From contig JAJEKV010000149.1 of NCBI GenBank assembly GCA_021234155.1, forward strand, positions 1,335,932-1,399,931: a stretch of DNA of 64,000 nucleotides, given 5' to 3'. Source of the DNA: Isoetes taiwanensis. Lineage: Eukaryota > Streptophyta > Lycopodiopsida > Isoetales > Isoetaceae. This document shows positions 47,341-58,333 of the stretch, in pieces. Below the pieces are notes generated by a model. The model had not been told where the DNA came from, did no database searches, and saw only the letters and a program-made list of their open reading frames with translations. A program made the position numbers and the translations under genes. Each line of letters opens with the position of its first letter. The stretch's first letter is position 1.

Positions 47341-49464
47341 CTATCGGTCAGCTGGCCTCCTCTCGCTAGGGCCAGCACCCTGAGTGTCATGGCGGCCACT
47401 TATCACTTCCAACTCGCGCAACTCCCTTATGAGCAGGCCCTTACAGAGGTTCAAATGTGATCGCAGCATCTTCCTCTCGAAACTAGCATCATCTACAGGA
47501 CAGCGCTCAACCAACTCCACGGCACTCTCAATCTGCTCGAGAGTGCCCGCGAGCGCCATACGCAGATTGCCCACTGCTGCGCACACCCCCCTAACGGCTT
47601 CCTCCGCATCTCTCAACTCCTGTACAAAATCACACACCTCCTCCTTAATACCCGACTCCACGACCGATTGATCAATGGATTCGGCCTCCTCTGAGGTGTC
47701 AGTGATGACGATCACTTCGTGCTCGCGATGAGGCCGCGCTCCCATACCATTGTCACCTGGCAGAAGAAAGAAATTAGATAAATGAGGCATAAGCAAATAA
47801 AACCAAAGCGTAAAGACGAGCTGCTACATCAAACAACATCAAACTCATCGTCCCTAATGTCAAGCGGGATGAAATCAGCATAAGGATCAGCAGCCTCTGG
47901 AGACGGGGGCTGCACTCCACTATTAGCGTAGACAAATTCATCACCACTACTCCTCTCTCCAGACTTTTCCTCCCCATCCTCAAAGACGCCTGCAGCATCC
48001 CAAAACCGCTTCCTTCTCCTTCTAATACGCTCTATTGGGACCACTCCTGGCTGGCTCCCAAATAATGACATGCGCACATCCTTATAGCTGCAGCGCTGCG
48101 GTGCCAGCATAATCTGCCAGGCTGCTTGCACTCGTTCCAACGAGGCGTATGCAGAGTTATTGGGCAAGACCCAAGAACTTGCCAGCCTGAACTTCCCGGT
48201 TTGCAGCATGCATTTGATGGTGTGGAGAAGGGAGGCGGTCCTGAACCTGCCAGCATGATATGACACATAGTGCAAAGCTTTGGCCATGAGGTTTCGATTG
48301 TCGAGCACAATCAAGTGCTTGACCTCGCCAGCCCTATATAATGCATAGAGCTCCTTCCCAACGTGCACCTGCTCCGCAGATACATTGTGCATATGAGCTT
48401 TAAAATGCAACTTCCCAATGTCTTTCAAACAATATCCCACGAGGCCTTCGAAGCAATGCAATTTGCTTCCCCTCAGGGCTTTGCACAGAATCATGGCTCC
48501 TACGGGCTTGCACGTGTTCCATCCAAGGAAGTTCTTGATTCTGACATTCAAGCTGGATGGGGTCTTGGCATCTGACCGCATCACAACTTGGATGTGCAAA
48601 TGGTCAAGGGATGAGCCCCTTTCCAATGCAACCACTCCTGCTTTGCAGTTCTCCCTCAGGAATACAATCATTCGATCGTACAATGCCTGCGGGACATCAC
48701 ATCCCCCAAACACTATGGTCACGGATGCATCCAACAACCCGGGCAAATCCACAGCCTCTTCTCCAGGCCCGCCACCAATGTCAATCCCAACATGTTCCTC
48801 TATAAAGCTCGGAATCCTCCGACCTCTCCCACGTCCCCGTTTCCTAGCCCCACCCCTGGCAGTCTTAACATTCACACGGGGCTCTGCCTCCTCTACGGTC
48901 TCATCCCCCACCAGTACCGGATTGTGTGACTGAAGGCGTGAATCTCACTTGCCTTGCACCTCGGCGCCCACCACTACCTCCTCTGCCTCTACCTCTACTA
49001 CCCCTTCCCCTCCCTCCTCGATCCTTCCTATACAAATCCGGTGCCAATGCACCTATCCGGTCCTCAAACACACTAGGTATTCCTGGATCAGCCCCCACCT
49101 CACCACCACATCTCTCATTTCCACATCTCTGCACTGAACTGCCCATCCCCAGGCTCAATTGTCTGGTCCTTGCATCCAGGCCTCCGTACCCCTCAACCAC
49201 TACATCCCGAAGCGGTGGCTCCGGTCTGGCAAACATAACTGGCGCAGCCCTTGTGCTCCAGCTTCCCTTGCTCAGCTCCCTCACCCTACTGCACTCAGGT
49301 GGACACCCAACAGCATCAAGGGAATGGAATACAGGCCCGCCACCTCCGTCTCTGCAACACCTGCAGGGACAGTTATCCAGCAAAAGCCTCTGCTCCGGCA
49401 TCCTGTACACCTTCACTTTCAAGTGAGCATCTCTTCTCATCTGCATCCTGTTCGTCTTCACCAA
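47341..49464 (-). CDS. Rep-like HUH endonuclease, copy B (three-exon model)
   Basis: The core ORF (about 48911-47829) carries ALERGSSLDHLHIQ, the HUH motif; VGYCLKDIGK, the candidate catalytic tyrosine motif; and a conserved C-terminal half (VLDNRNLMAKALH, ASSWVLPNNSAYA, VVPIERIRRRRKRFW). Upstream, 49464-48960 is open and ends in an RG-rich tail before a GTGAGA donor, likely exon 1. Downstream, a pyrimidine-rich acceptor at about 47760 opens a coiled-coil exon (47750-47341) that matches copy A. Exact splice joins are unsettled. HUH enzymes nick DNA and form a 5' phosphotyrosine link for rolling-circle or peel-and-paste transfer. No helicase domain is seen. A Replitron-like transposon is my best guess; a CRESS-virus-derived gene is the alternative. 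I found no disabling stop in the core. Confidence 0.7.
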
Positions 49465-49980
49465 CCTCCTGCAGCCTTCTGGCCTGGCCTACGCCCTCTG
49501 GCCCAGCCTCCATACACACACAAGAATTCCAAGCTCCTGCAGCCTTCTGGCCTACGCCCTCTGACCCAGCCTGCACACACACACAAGAATTCTATGAACG
49601 TCAACCAGGCTCACCAACATGCTCCATCGTCCTCCAAGCTCCTGCAATCGGCTCAGTACAGTCGGATCAGCCAGCCGGAATCCTTCAGCGCTGCTATCAG
49701 AGGACAATGTAGACTGCTTCGGGTGCAACAGACCGGCCATCTCTGGCCCAGGCACGCGGGGCTGCGTTGGCCTCCCTGTCGCAGACGGCGCCTTCTGGAC
49801 GCATATCACAGGGCATGACAAAAATTGGCTCGTGCCTTCCAAATTTGGTTGGCGCTCCTCGTAATCTGCAATTGAGCCTTTGCAAAAACATCCATGAAAA
49901 AAGGGAGTTGCAAAGCACCCAAAACAGCAATAACCATTCAAGCTCCTCCCACATGGCAAATTATACCATTTTTTATACAA

Positions 49981-50425
49981 TATGATACTGAAATCATAGT
50001 CTTAACCACTGCCAGAAAACCCTCCCCCCACCCCAAACGAATTAGGCAAAGTATATTGAATGCCCAAAGTATGTGCATATTGTATTAAATCAACCTTGCC
50101 ATTCCAATCAATTTGATGAATTAACAAACGCAAAACATCAAAGGCAAAAATAAGCAGACAAAGCATGATATAACTTACACATTTGATAGGCTCTAGTCAA
50201 TAAAGTGTGAATTCCCACCAACATTGTGGCAGAGTCTCAAGCTTTGACAAGTCACCCTGCCATATCAAGAAATTTGCAAGCTGGACAAGATTATTATTTT
50301 TAAGACCATAAAATTCAGCAGATAATGCTTCTTCTCGAACTACTAGAAATGGAAACATATGGAAAGAACCACCTTCATTGGCATCTCTTAAATGCTGAAA
50401 AAAGAGGCAGAGAAAGTGTGTACCG
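49981..50425. other. AT-rich gap between Rep-like gene and recombinase fragment
   Basis: No open frame or repeat stands out. Confidence 0.4.
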
Positions 50426-50776
50426 CTAGAGGTGCCGAACTCTAATAAAGCTTATGAGATGTCGGTTGAGGAAAGGCCTAAGGAGTGAGAAACAAGAAGC
50501 TGTGTACGCAAAAGCTGGAATCACATAACCGTCCATGGTTATGTGCATGGGCCAACAACCATGGGCTTTAAATAAACGAACTGGAACATTAAAAGCTGCG
50601 GCAGTGGTAGCTCCACCTCGCCTACCAGAATGTGTACCAAAGGCATCAGGGTCCTCTCCAATAGATTGCAAGCAAAATCGAAACCATGAACGAAGGGTGG
50701 AGTAGGAAATCACTTTCTTTCGGAGTGTAGAGCCAGATGAAGAGCAATGAGCAACAAAATCGTGCACCCAGGGCAA
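50426..50776 (-). pseudogene. Tyrosine recombinase, C-terminal catalytic fragment
   Basis: The frame reads ISYSTLRSWFRFCLQ, then THSGRRGGATTAA (box II HxxR), LFKAHGCW (third catalytic His) and MDGYV (nucleophile Tyr), in the order of tyrosine recombinases of the Crypton/DIRS type. An acceptor-like CCCCACCCCAAG lies at the 5' edge, so it could be a last exon. The N-terminal half with the first catalytic Arg is not found within the next kilobase. It is on the same strand as the Rep-like gene and 0.96 kb upstream of that gene's first ORF. It is either a degraded separate element or a partner of the Rep-like gene. Confidence 0.65.
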
Positions 50777-50799
50777 ACTTGGGGTGGGGGTAGACGAAG

Positions 50800-51970
50800 A
50801 AAAATTAAGTTGTGTTGGATGGGGAGAGGGGGTTGCAAAAATAATTTTGTATGTTGCAGTTGCTTCAGCTATTTTTTGGATCTATAAACATGATGAAATG
50901 CCCTTCTTTCTTCAAACAATCTTGCAAACTTTTGGCGAGCGCTGTTGATTATGATCTTCACCTATTTAGATCGTATATAGTTTTAATATTGAAAAACAAT
51001 GTGAACATTGCGCAATGGCCATAGTTATGTAATAATTATACATAGAGTTGTAGTAGTTGATATCGTTGTGATGCATACACAAGACTAAAGATGAAGTTGA
51101 TAAAAACATGGGTTCAAATAATAACCATACAATCTTGGCTTTTTATGTTTTTCTATTTTTGGATATACCTATTTCATGGTGTTATTTCATGATCGATATG
51201 TATCCAATTTTCCCCACGGAAAGGTTATTTTTCCTTGCCCATTGTTCTTAAGTTGGTCCACTATTTGGTGCACCTCCCCTAGAATAATATTCCCTTCTTT
51301 TTAGTATTATTAAATTTATTAAAATGTGCAAATGCAAAATGGAGAGTTTTGCAAAGACTAACTTTATAGTATTTCTAGCAATTAAGCAACACAAGGCACA
51401 ACCCCTTTATTGACTTTGAGGGATCAAAATATGGTACTTTGACATGCACGACATTTTTGTATTATTTTCAAATAATGCACGCTAACATTGAAGTGCTTCT
51501 TTGTTTTCAGTTTTGTAGCAAGTGCTTCATTGCTATAAATTACAAAATCATGAAACATAAAGGGTATCACATGGTTTGGTCTTATATTACCTTTAACAAT
51601 TGGGTTATGGCAACATTTTGAAGAGTTGAGACTTAAAAGTGTTTCAGAATCAAAATAAACGTTATTTCAGCTTTCATAACGGCAAGTATTTGCCCAATGC
51701 AAACACGAGGGCCTGCTCCAAAGGGAATAATTGCCATTGGATGCCTGCAAGCATTTTGAATCCGAAATCATGTTTGTTTTCGTGAGGTAGTAAATTGACC
51801 TCTAGGTTCAAATCCCAGAACATGTTTCTAAGAGTCCAGAGTTTAGGGCACAAATTACTTCAGAATACATGCATTTCGTTCTTCTACAATTTAGGGCAAG
51901 GCAAAAGATTCTAGCATTCTACCCTCATAGGATGCTTCATTTTATATATTCCATAAATGCATTCTAGCAT
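50800..51970. other. AT-rich intergenic sequence
   Basis: No gene, repeat partner or RNA feature is recognised. Confidence 0.45.
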
Positions 51971-51974
51971 TTTA

Positions 51975-54740
51975 ACATTCATCTAACAGCAGACGAGCCA
52001 ACTGATTGAGCTGCTATGAACTGCAGCAGAAAGATATTTTGGGAGAACCCACCCATGAAGGATCTCTGAAACCACAACCTTCTCGCATAATAGCATCGTG
52101 CTTTCTTGAAGGCAAAGAAAGCGATGTACCTTGTGAGGCATCAAGAGAAGATGTTCTACCTGCTTGACAGTCATCCCAGAACATTCTGACAAAGGGTGCT
52201 TCGAAAGCCACACAGCCTACAGGGCACATCATTACTGGATAGTGAGAGCAGTACTTGCAGCACGCAAACACCTATACCTCCACATAATGGTTCGACATTA
52301 GAACTCGCAGAGGGTGATGTCGTCCAGGGTCTACAATGTCTGGCCAATGGGAAAGCAATGGACCTAGACGATATGCAAGCAGAATTGCTCAAGTGGGCAG
52401 GGCAGTCTATAGTACCGATCCTCACTACCCTGTTCAACAAAGCACTATAGGAAGATTTCCCCTGGCAATGGATCACAAGCAGGGTTGTTCCCATTTACAA
52501 GGCAGGAGATCCAAACTGTCCAGCCAACTACAGGAACAATCGTGGTCAGTTCGGTGTTTGCAAAACTGCTAGTTGGCATTCTCAAGCAGCAGTTGAATAG
52601 ATGGGCAGAGGCAGTAGACGTGCGGGCCCTCACGCAAGCAGGCTTCAGACCTCGGCGCTCAACCATTGATCATATCTTCACATTGAAGACCTTGGTTGAA
52701 GACAACAGGAACAACCGACAAGATCTGTATTGCTGCCTTGTTGACTTCACGAAGGCTTTTGACAATTTGCCTTGGGAAAAGCTGTGGGCAGGACTGCACC
52801 AACTGAGGCTTCCTGTGGATATGCATAATGCAGTGTACGGGTTATATCAGAGCTGTTCTAACCGAATGCAGCCAACAGGGCAATCATTTACAAGTAGTAT
52901 TGGGGTCCGACAAGGATGTCCTCTCTCTCCAATGTTGTTTGGCCTTGACATTGACCAGTTGGAAACCTTGCTCGCTGATAGTTTGGGGAGAGGTGGGCAC
53001 CCAACTTTTGCATTAGGTCATCATGCAGCTCATCTATGCAAATGATGTCAACCTCTTAGCCCATACTCCGGAGGATATGTAGTCTCATTTAGACGCCATG
53101 GATACATTCTGCTAGGCCACAGGCATGCGCAACAGTCTGGCCAAGACTAAGGTGGTGTTCATATCATTCCCACGCCATCCTAAGCCCTCTACACTCACTT
53201 ATTGCGGGCAAATTGTGGAGGTGACGCCCATCTACAAGTACTTGGGAGTGGAATTTCCTTCTTCACTATGTTGGGACACATCCATCCGATTGTGGGTGAC
53301 GACAGGCTGGAAAGCACTCTATGCAATGCAGAACAACTCCCATAGGGCAGAGCTCTATGATTGGGGCCATCAATCACATATGTTTAGTGTATTGGTGGAA
53401 CTCGTTATTCTGTATGGGATCGAGGTCTGGGAGCCGGAGACATCCCTGCCGACTTGGAATGATTTAGAGCAGGTGCAGAAAGCCTTCTTAGCACGGGCAC
53501 TCGGGGTAAAATCCACGGTCTCATATCAAATCCTGCTGCAGGAGACAAGATTCTTGCCTTTTTACAGGGCAGCCATTGATAGACACATTGTTTATTTCCA
53601 GAAGATTATCAATATGGACGATGTCCATCTGACTTACACCATAGTAATGGGACCGTAGCGACTCAAGGCCTGTTGAAAGGACAAGAGAGCTCGGTGGTTT
53701 GTTAGATGGAATATGCAAGAGCAAGGTGCATACAGGTGGCCACAGAGGCAGACCAAGCTAACCTGAGGCATTATCTTGATACTTGTTTCCTCGTTAAGCT
53801 TTGGGACCCTAGGGCCCTGGAGCAGGTCAAACTAGCACATTACAAGGAACACATAAACCCCACACTGGACCTCAGCCCACAATGCTACCTGCATTCACAT
53901 TTGCTCATGAAAAAGCGCTCCATCGGCACAGATCCATCATCTCCGAATTGAGACAGGCAGATGGACTGGGGAGCCATGCCAGAATAGGCTTTGTCAGTGC
54001 TGCCAGATGGGAGCCGTTGAGGATGAATGTCACACTTTTTTAAGTTACCCGACATATAATCATATCCGAATATGCTACGCTCTCTTGGTCAGGCCAGACC
54101 AACTGCTAGCTTTTGGAATATCCTTCAGACAGGAATTGAGAGCAACATGACCCAGATTGCAGGCCTGGCAGAAGAAATCCAATCTTCGGCGTTCCACGTG
54201 CTCAAAAGACGGTTGGCAGGGGAGAGGAAATGGATTGCAGAGATGGAGACCCACATGCAGCAGTTAGAAGACGGGCTTCGCTTGGCACACTTTGAGAGGC
54301 AATAGGAGAAGTAGTGTCTTGCTAACCTGCGAGCTCGCGTGGACTCCCTCCTCACCACCATAGAGACCACGACACAGGATAGGCAGCGTACTCAGCAGAA
54401 TACAGTGGCAACCATCTCCCACATCCAGTCAGAAGCTGAGGGGGCTTCCACCACAATGCGGACAATGTCCGAGTCACCTTCGAAGCGAGCTAAACAGAGC
54501 TGAGAACCCTACAGAGTAGGGCTGAGACACAGGATCAAGAGATACAGGAGCTCTGGGAAACCGTTGCCCAGCAAGGCAGGGGCCTCCATGCCGAGGTCCA
54601 TGAACAATTGCGGCAATGCACGAATGAGTTGGCCAGGCAACAGAAATTTCAACAAGAGCTAGGCTCCCGACTTCAGGAAGCAGAGGTGCTGCCACCTTGT
54701 GGCAGCATGTAAGAGCAACTTCACAAGAAAAAGATCGAGA
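51975..54740 (+). mobile_element. LINE copy, 5'-truncated, best preserved of its family
   Basis: It starts within the endonuclease-to-RT linker (RYFGRTHP, ISETTTFSHN, parallel to 36.6 kb minus strand), continues through reverse transcriptase and a Cys-rich segment (RLCQCCQMGAVEDECH near 53985), and ends in a long coiled coil (about 54060-54715). Fragments of the same family are at 3.1-4.0, 22.5-23.0, 33.8-35.4, 35.5-37.2 and 37.9-38.2 kb. The clade is not certain; the endonuclease in the 36-37 kb copy is of the apurinic type. Confidence 0.8.
52485..53951 (+). pseudogene. LINE ORF2 reverse transcriptase and C-terminal region
   Basis: The first frame (52485-53045) contains FRPRRSTIDHIFTLKTLVED, CLVDFTKAFDNLPWEKLW and GVRQGCPLSPMLFGLDIDQL. 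After a frame change the palm motif is YAND (about 53040) where active enzymes have YADD, so the catalytic Asp is lost. The thumb and following region continue at 53125-53658 (AKTKVVFISF, YKYLGVEFPS, VILYGIEVWE) and 53706-53951. Stops at 53659 and elsewhere confirm that the copy is inactive. Confidence 0.8.
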
Positions 54741-54749
54741 CACACTAGC

Positions 54750-57144
54750 AAGGCATTTCTATTTGGAGCTAATTGTTTAGGTATGAAGACAAATCCTCAC
54801 ACCAAGTTGAAGACCAATGGAGAACATTCAAGGGAGCATTCAAATTGACAAAAGTGAGCAAGACTTGAGTCAAAGGTTGGAAAGCAAGTCACAAAGAGAA
54901 GACCCCTAGTCAAAGATTGGAAGACCCCTAAAGAAGTATGTTATCTTGCCAACTTTTGAGATTTTGACACTACCTTAGAGTTATTGGCTAAAGAAGGCAT
55001 TGCTCACCTCCACATTCATCCCTCATGCCCATTCCTCATTCCATTCATCTCATTTCCATGGCTCAAAGTTTTTTCCCTAGGGCAAAATCTCACACACCAC
55101 ACATTCCACACATGTGCACCTTATACATCACACACACATCATGATCCATCACCATGCACTTGATAAGTCATTAGAAGCACACTCTCTCTCTAGGAAAAGA
55201 AAAAAGAAAGAGAAGAGAAGCTCCACTAGTCCATTACATGATCAATTCAAGACCAAAGTATGAGTTAAGGATCAAATCCTAAAGGTCCAAAGTTGACTAA
55301 GTCGAAAAACATCTATTGCCACCTCACCTTCAAAGGTCATGCACACATCATCCACATCATCACCAACTCACCCAACGCGTGTCACTCACACCTTGTCACA
55401 CTTCATCAAGATTTTACCTAGGGAAAATTTCTTTGACATCTTGCCTTCCACCGCACCATGCCACATCATCAGCATTTGCCTAGTCATCTCACATGTGCCA
55501 CATCCCCTTACACACCATGAAAAAAGGCCCAAAATTGAAGTTGCTTATTTTCAAAATTTGTTTTTTCTATCTGAAAGTCCATAAAAAATCATGCAAGATG
55601 GTGGTTAGAGATTCCTATTTTGACCACATCTAGCCCTAGTTGCACTAATATTTTGGCTCAAAATACCCTCCAAAAACCATGTCATGCCCCGACCAACCGC
55701 ATTTAGCCACCTGGATTCGAACCTATTTTTCACCAAATGCCTGTGGGATATATCCGTTGCCATGAAGAACCCTAAAAATTATTGCAAGATCCGAAGAATT
55801 AGCCCCACTAACTGGCCAAATCATGATTAAACCGGCCGGATTTAGCCCTTTAATGCCAAGAATCTCGTCAAAAGTTGTTAAAAACTCATTTAATAGTGTC
55901 AGACAATGGCAAGGCCACGATGAAGGGGATCATTCGAAGGGGGGACTCTACTTCGAAGAAGAAATCATCAGCATTACACCTCAACCGATTGACTTGCAGA
56001 TCAAGAACTCATTTACGGGCAGAGGAGGTAAAAACCGAACTGTTTTATCAAGAACTGACCGGAAATTACCGGATTTAAGAGGTCACTGAAGTTTCAAAGT
56101 TTTTTCGAGCACCCCAGCGCGTTGAGCGATCTAATCCAGCATACTTGTGTTGGGAATGACCTCTGTTTGCACTGCATTGCCTCCTTGTGTCAGACTTCTT
56201 GAAGGTTTGATGCAATAAAGTCCTTTATTATCGTTTGAAGACATGGATTACCTTTGTTTCCTTCTTTCTGTGAATTTCTCCATCATGAATTGCTGGGAAA
56301 TTCTCTCATTGTAATTTCTTGAAAGCTCCTTTGAATGAAAATTTGAAGTTGGTGAAGATCTTGTTTGCAAATCCTGAAGATCCAATCTTGCTGGTTCAAC
56401 TTAGGCTGTAGCAGTGCCTCTTTCTCAACAAGTGACACAATGGTGGTTTGTATGAGTATTTCCTTAGCTTAAACTTTGGCCAGAAGTGTTTGTTCAATAC
56501 TGTATTGTTAGGTCAGTCATAAGATCCTCAAAAAATCTAAAAAGGTCTATTCAAATAGTATTCTTTGCCAGTTTTTGATCATCAGGAACCCCTCCCTTGC
56601 TCCACATAGGCTGCATCCATTACTCTAAGGTAAAAAAATTCTGTTAAACCACGACTCAAAACATTTTCTTTAACTCTGTTACAGACTATCACAAGGAAAC
56701 CCATAAAAATGGCATTTCTACACACTACTGCATGTTTCTTGCTGTTTCCACATGATGCACATGTCTTCTAGGCTAGGTTAAGGGTCTCAGAGAAAGAAAC
56801 TCAAAAAATATCCTCGTGAATCCTCACTTGCAAATCCTTGCTCTTTGCCAGGGTCATTGACCAAAAATTGACCAAGTCAGGAAGCTGTTTCTCACATAGC
56901 TGTGGTCAACTTCTCGCCCCTGACTTTTGTAGGCATTTTGAGGCATCCCCTGGGCGTCTAGTGCAAGTGTTCCCAACATAAAGCAAGCATCCCTCTTCAA
57001 TTGGCAAGCAATACTTGGCAGACAATTTTTTCTTGTTTAGGGACAAGTGTTTCACAAGCTCGTTTGAGTTATTTTGTGCAAGGATCTGGCCTTAGATTGG
57101 TTGCCTTAAGCAACCTGGAGGTTCTCAACCACTGAGTTGAAGGT
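54750..57144 (+). other. Probable leader/LTR region of the Ty3/gypsy element
   Basis: This non-coding stretch precedes the gag frame and contains AATAAAGTCCTTTATTATCG (about 56214), of the kind found at LTR polyadenylation sites. I could not find a matching 3' LTR in the window, nor a convincing tRNA primer-binding site, so LTR borders are not called. Confidence 0.35.
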
Positions 57145-57966
57145 TTGCCAGGTATACCTTCAACATCTTGGAGGTTCTACCGAGATCACGTCACCTGGAT
57201 CTTGGAACTCATGGCTCCTAGGAGAATTGCTGATGCTTCTGAGCATACTGAATTGCCAGAAAACCCTGAATCATCATCAATACCACATGTCACACTGCCA
57301 AATGGTTCACGCATGCCCTGCACATATTTTGAACTGAATATTCCTACTTATGTCCCTACTTTTGATCCAAGCATCAATGCCAACAACTTTCTGAAAACCT
57401 TTGAAGAGTATTATCAAGAGTGTGGCTACAAGAAAGGGAGTAAGTTTGCTGAATTTAAGAAATGTTTTAAAAATGAGGAGGTTAGAGCTTGGTTAGAGTA
57501 TGTGGTTAGTGATGGTGCTAATACTTGGGAGGAAATTGTCAAAAAATTCTTGGCTAGGTTCGGAAAGCTTCTTGAGCCACAAGATCTAGTCTTTGAGCTG
57601 CAGAACTTTCACATCAAAAATGGTGAAACAATTCACCAATATGTTGAAAGATTTAATTGCTATCTTACCAAGTGCCAAGTGCACAAGGTACCTAACCATA
57701 CTTTGCATTTGGTTGCCTCTTTTATCAGGGGATTGAGCAACAGACCTCGAGTTTACAGAAAAATGCTAAAGCTGCAGAGGCAAGAAGGTTTTGACACCAT
57801 ACACAAAGCTTTCACAAGATCCATTGAAGCATCTGAAATGTTGGCCTATCTCCCTGATGACCTACAAACTTCGAATGACCCTTTTTTCCCTGATTATGAT
57901 CAAGAATACATAGGATCTGCTTCTGTGCCTGTCTATGCCATTCAAAAAGAGAAGAAAAAAGACTAA
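57145..57966 (+). CDS. Gag capsid protein
   Basis: A frame of 273 codons. Residues ~70-185 form a Retrotrans_gag domain (NNFLKTFEEYYQECGYKKG, VRAWLEYVVSDGANTWEEIV, ETIHQYVERFNCYLTKCQ). Gag assembles the virus-like particle in which reverse transcription occurs. The frame ends at an A-rich stretch (GAAGAAAAAAGACTAAG); the following zinc-knuckle frame overlaps it by 32 bases in another frame. Confidence 0.85.
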   Translation: MPGIPSTSWRFYRDHVTWILELMAPRRIADASEHTELPENPESSSIPHVTLPNGSRMPCTYFELNIPTYVPTFDPSINANNFLKTFEEYYQECGYKKGSKFAEFKKCFKNEEVRAWLEYVVSDGANTWEEIVKKFLARFGKLLEPQDLVFELQNFHIKNGETIHQYVERFNCYLTKCQVHKVPNHTLHLVASFIRGLSNRPRVYRKMLKLQRQEGFDTIHKAFTRSIEASEMLAYLPDDLQTSNDPFFPDYDQEYIGSASVPVYAIQKEKKKD

Positions 57967-58333
57967 GACTGATGATGCAAACTGCTCTGAGTCAGACATG
58001 AGAGCAAATCTCAACAAAGTCACTGAGGCCTTGGCTGAAGTGACCAAACAACTTATGGAAATGAAGGCCAGCCAACCAGAAAGAAGAGTCTACCCAGCTT
58101 GTGCTCACTGCACCAGAAATACCCATTCCTCAGATTATTGTTGGTATAGAACATGTCTCAAATGTGGTAAGAAAGGGCATTATGGTAAGGAATGCCCTCT
58201 TTGTACTTTCTGCAAAGCTATAGGACACTATGAAGATAAATGTAGTGTTAAAGAATATTTTGGCCAAGTACATCTGTCAAGTTCTTGCAGGATGAAAGAT
58301 GTTTTTCAAGACCTGAGCCTACTGCTTCCATAA
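57935..58333 (+). CDS. Gag C-terminal zinc-knuckle segment
   Basis: A 132-codon frame shifted relative to Gag. It contains CLKCGKKGHYGKEC (CCHC) followed by a second Cys/His cluster (CTFCKAIGHYEDKC), the nucleic-acid-binding knuckles of a nucleocapsid. It probably belonged to the same polyprotein before a one-base change in the A run, or is reached by frameshifting. Confidence 0.75.
   Translation: MPFKKRRKKTKTDDANCSESDMRANLNKVTEALAEVTKQLMEMKASQPERRVYPACAHCTRNTHSSDYCWYRTCLKCGKKGHYGKECPLCTFCKAIGHYEDKCSVKEYFGQVHLSSSCRMKDVFQDLSLLLP

Noticed and set aside
48926-49818. Plus-strand ORFs of 166 and 219 codons opposite the Rep-like exon 1
   Set aside because: They mirror the RG-rich minus-strand coding sequence; Pro/Ser/Thr-rich shadow frames without domains.
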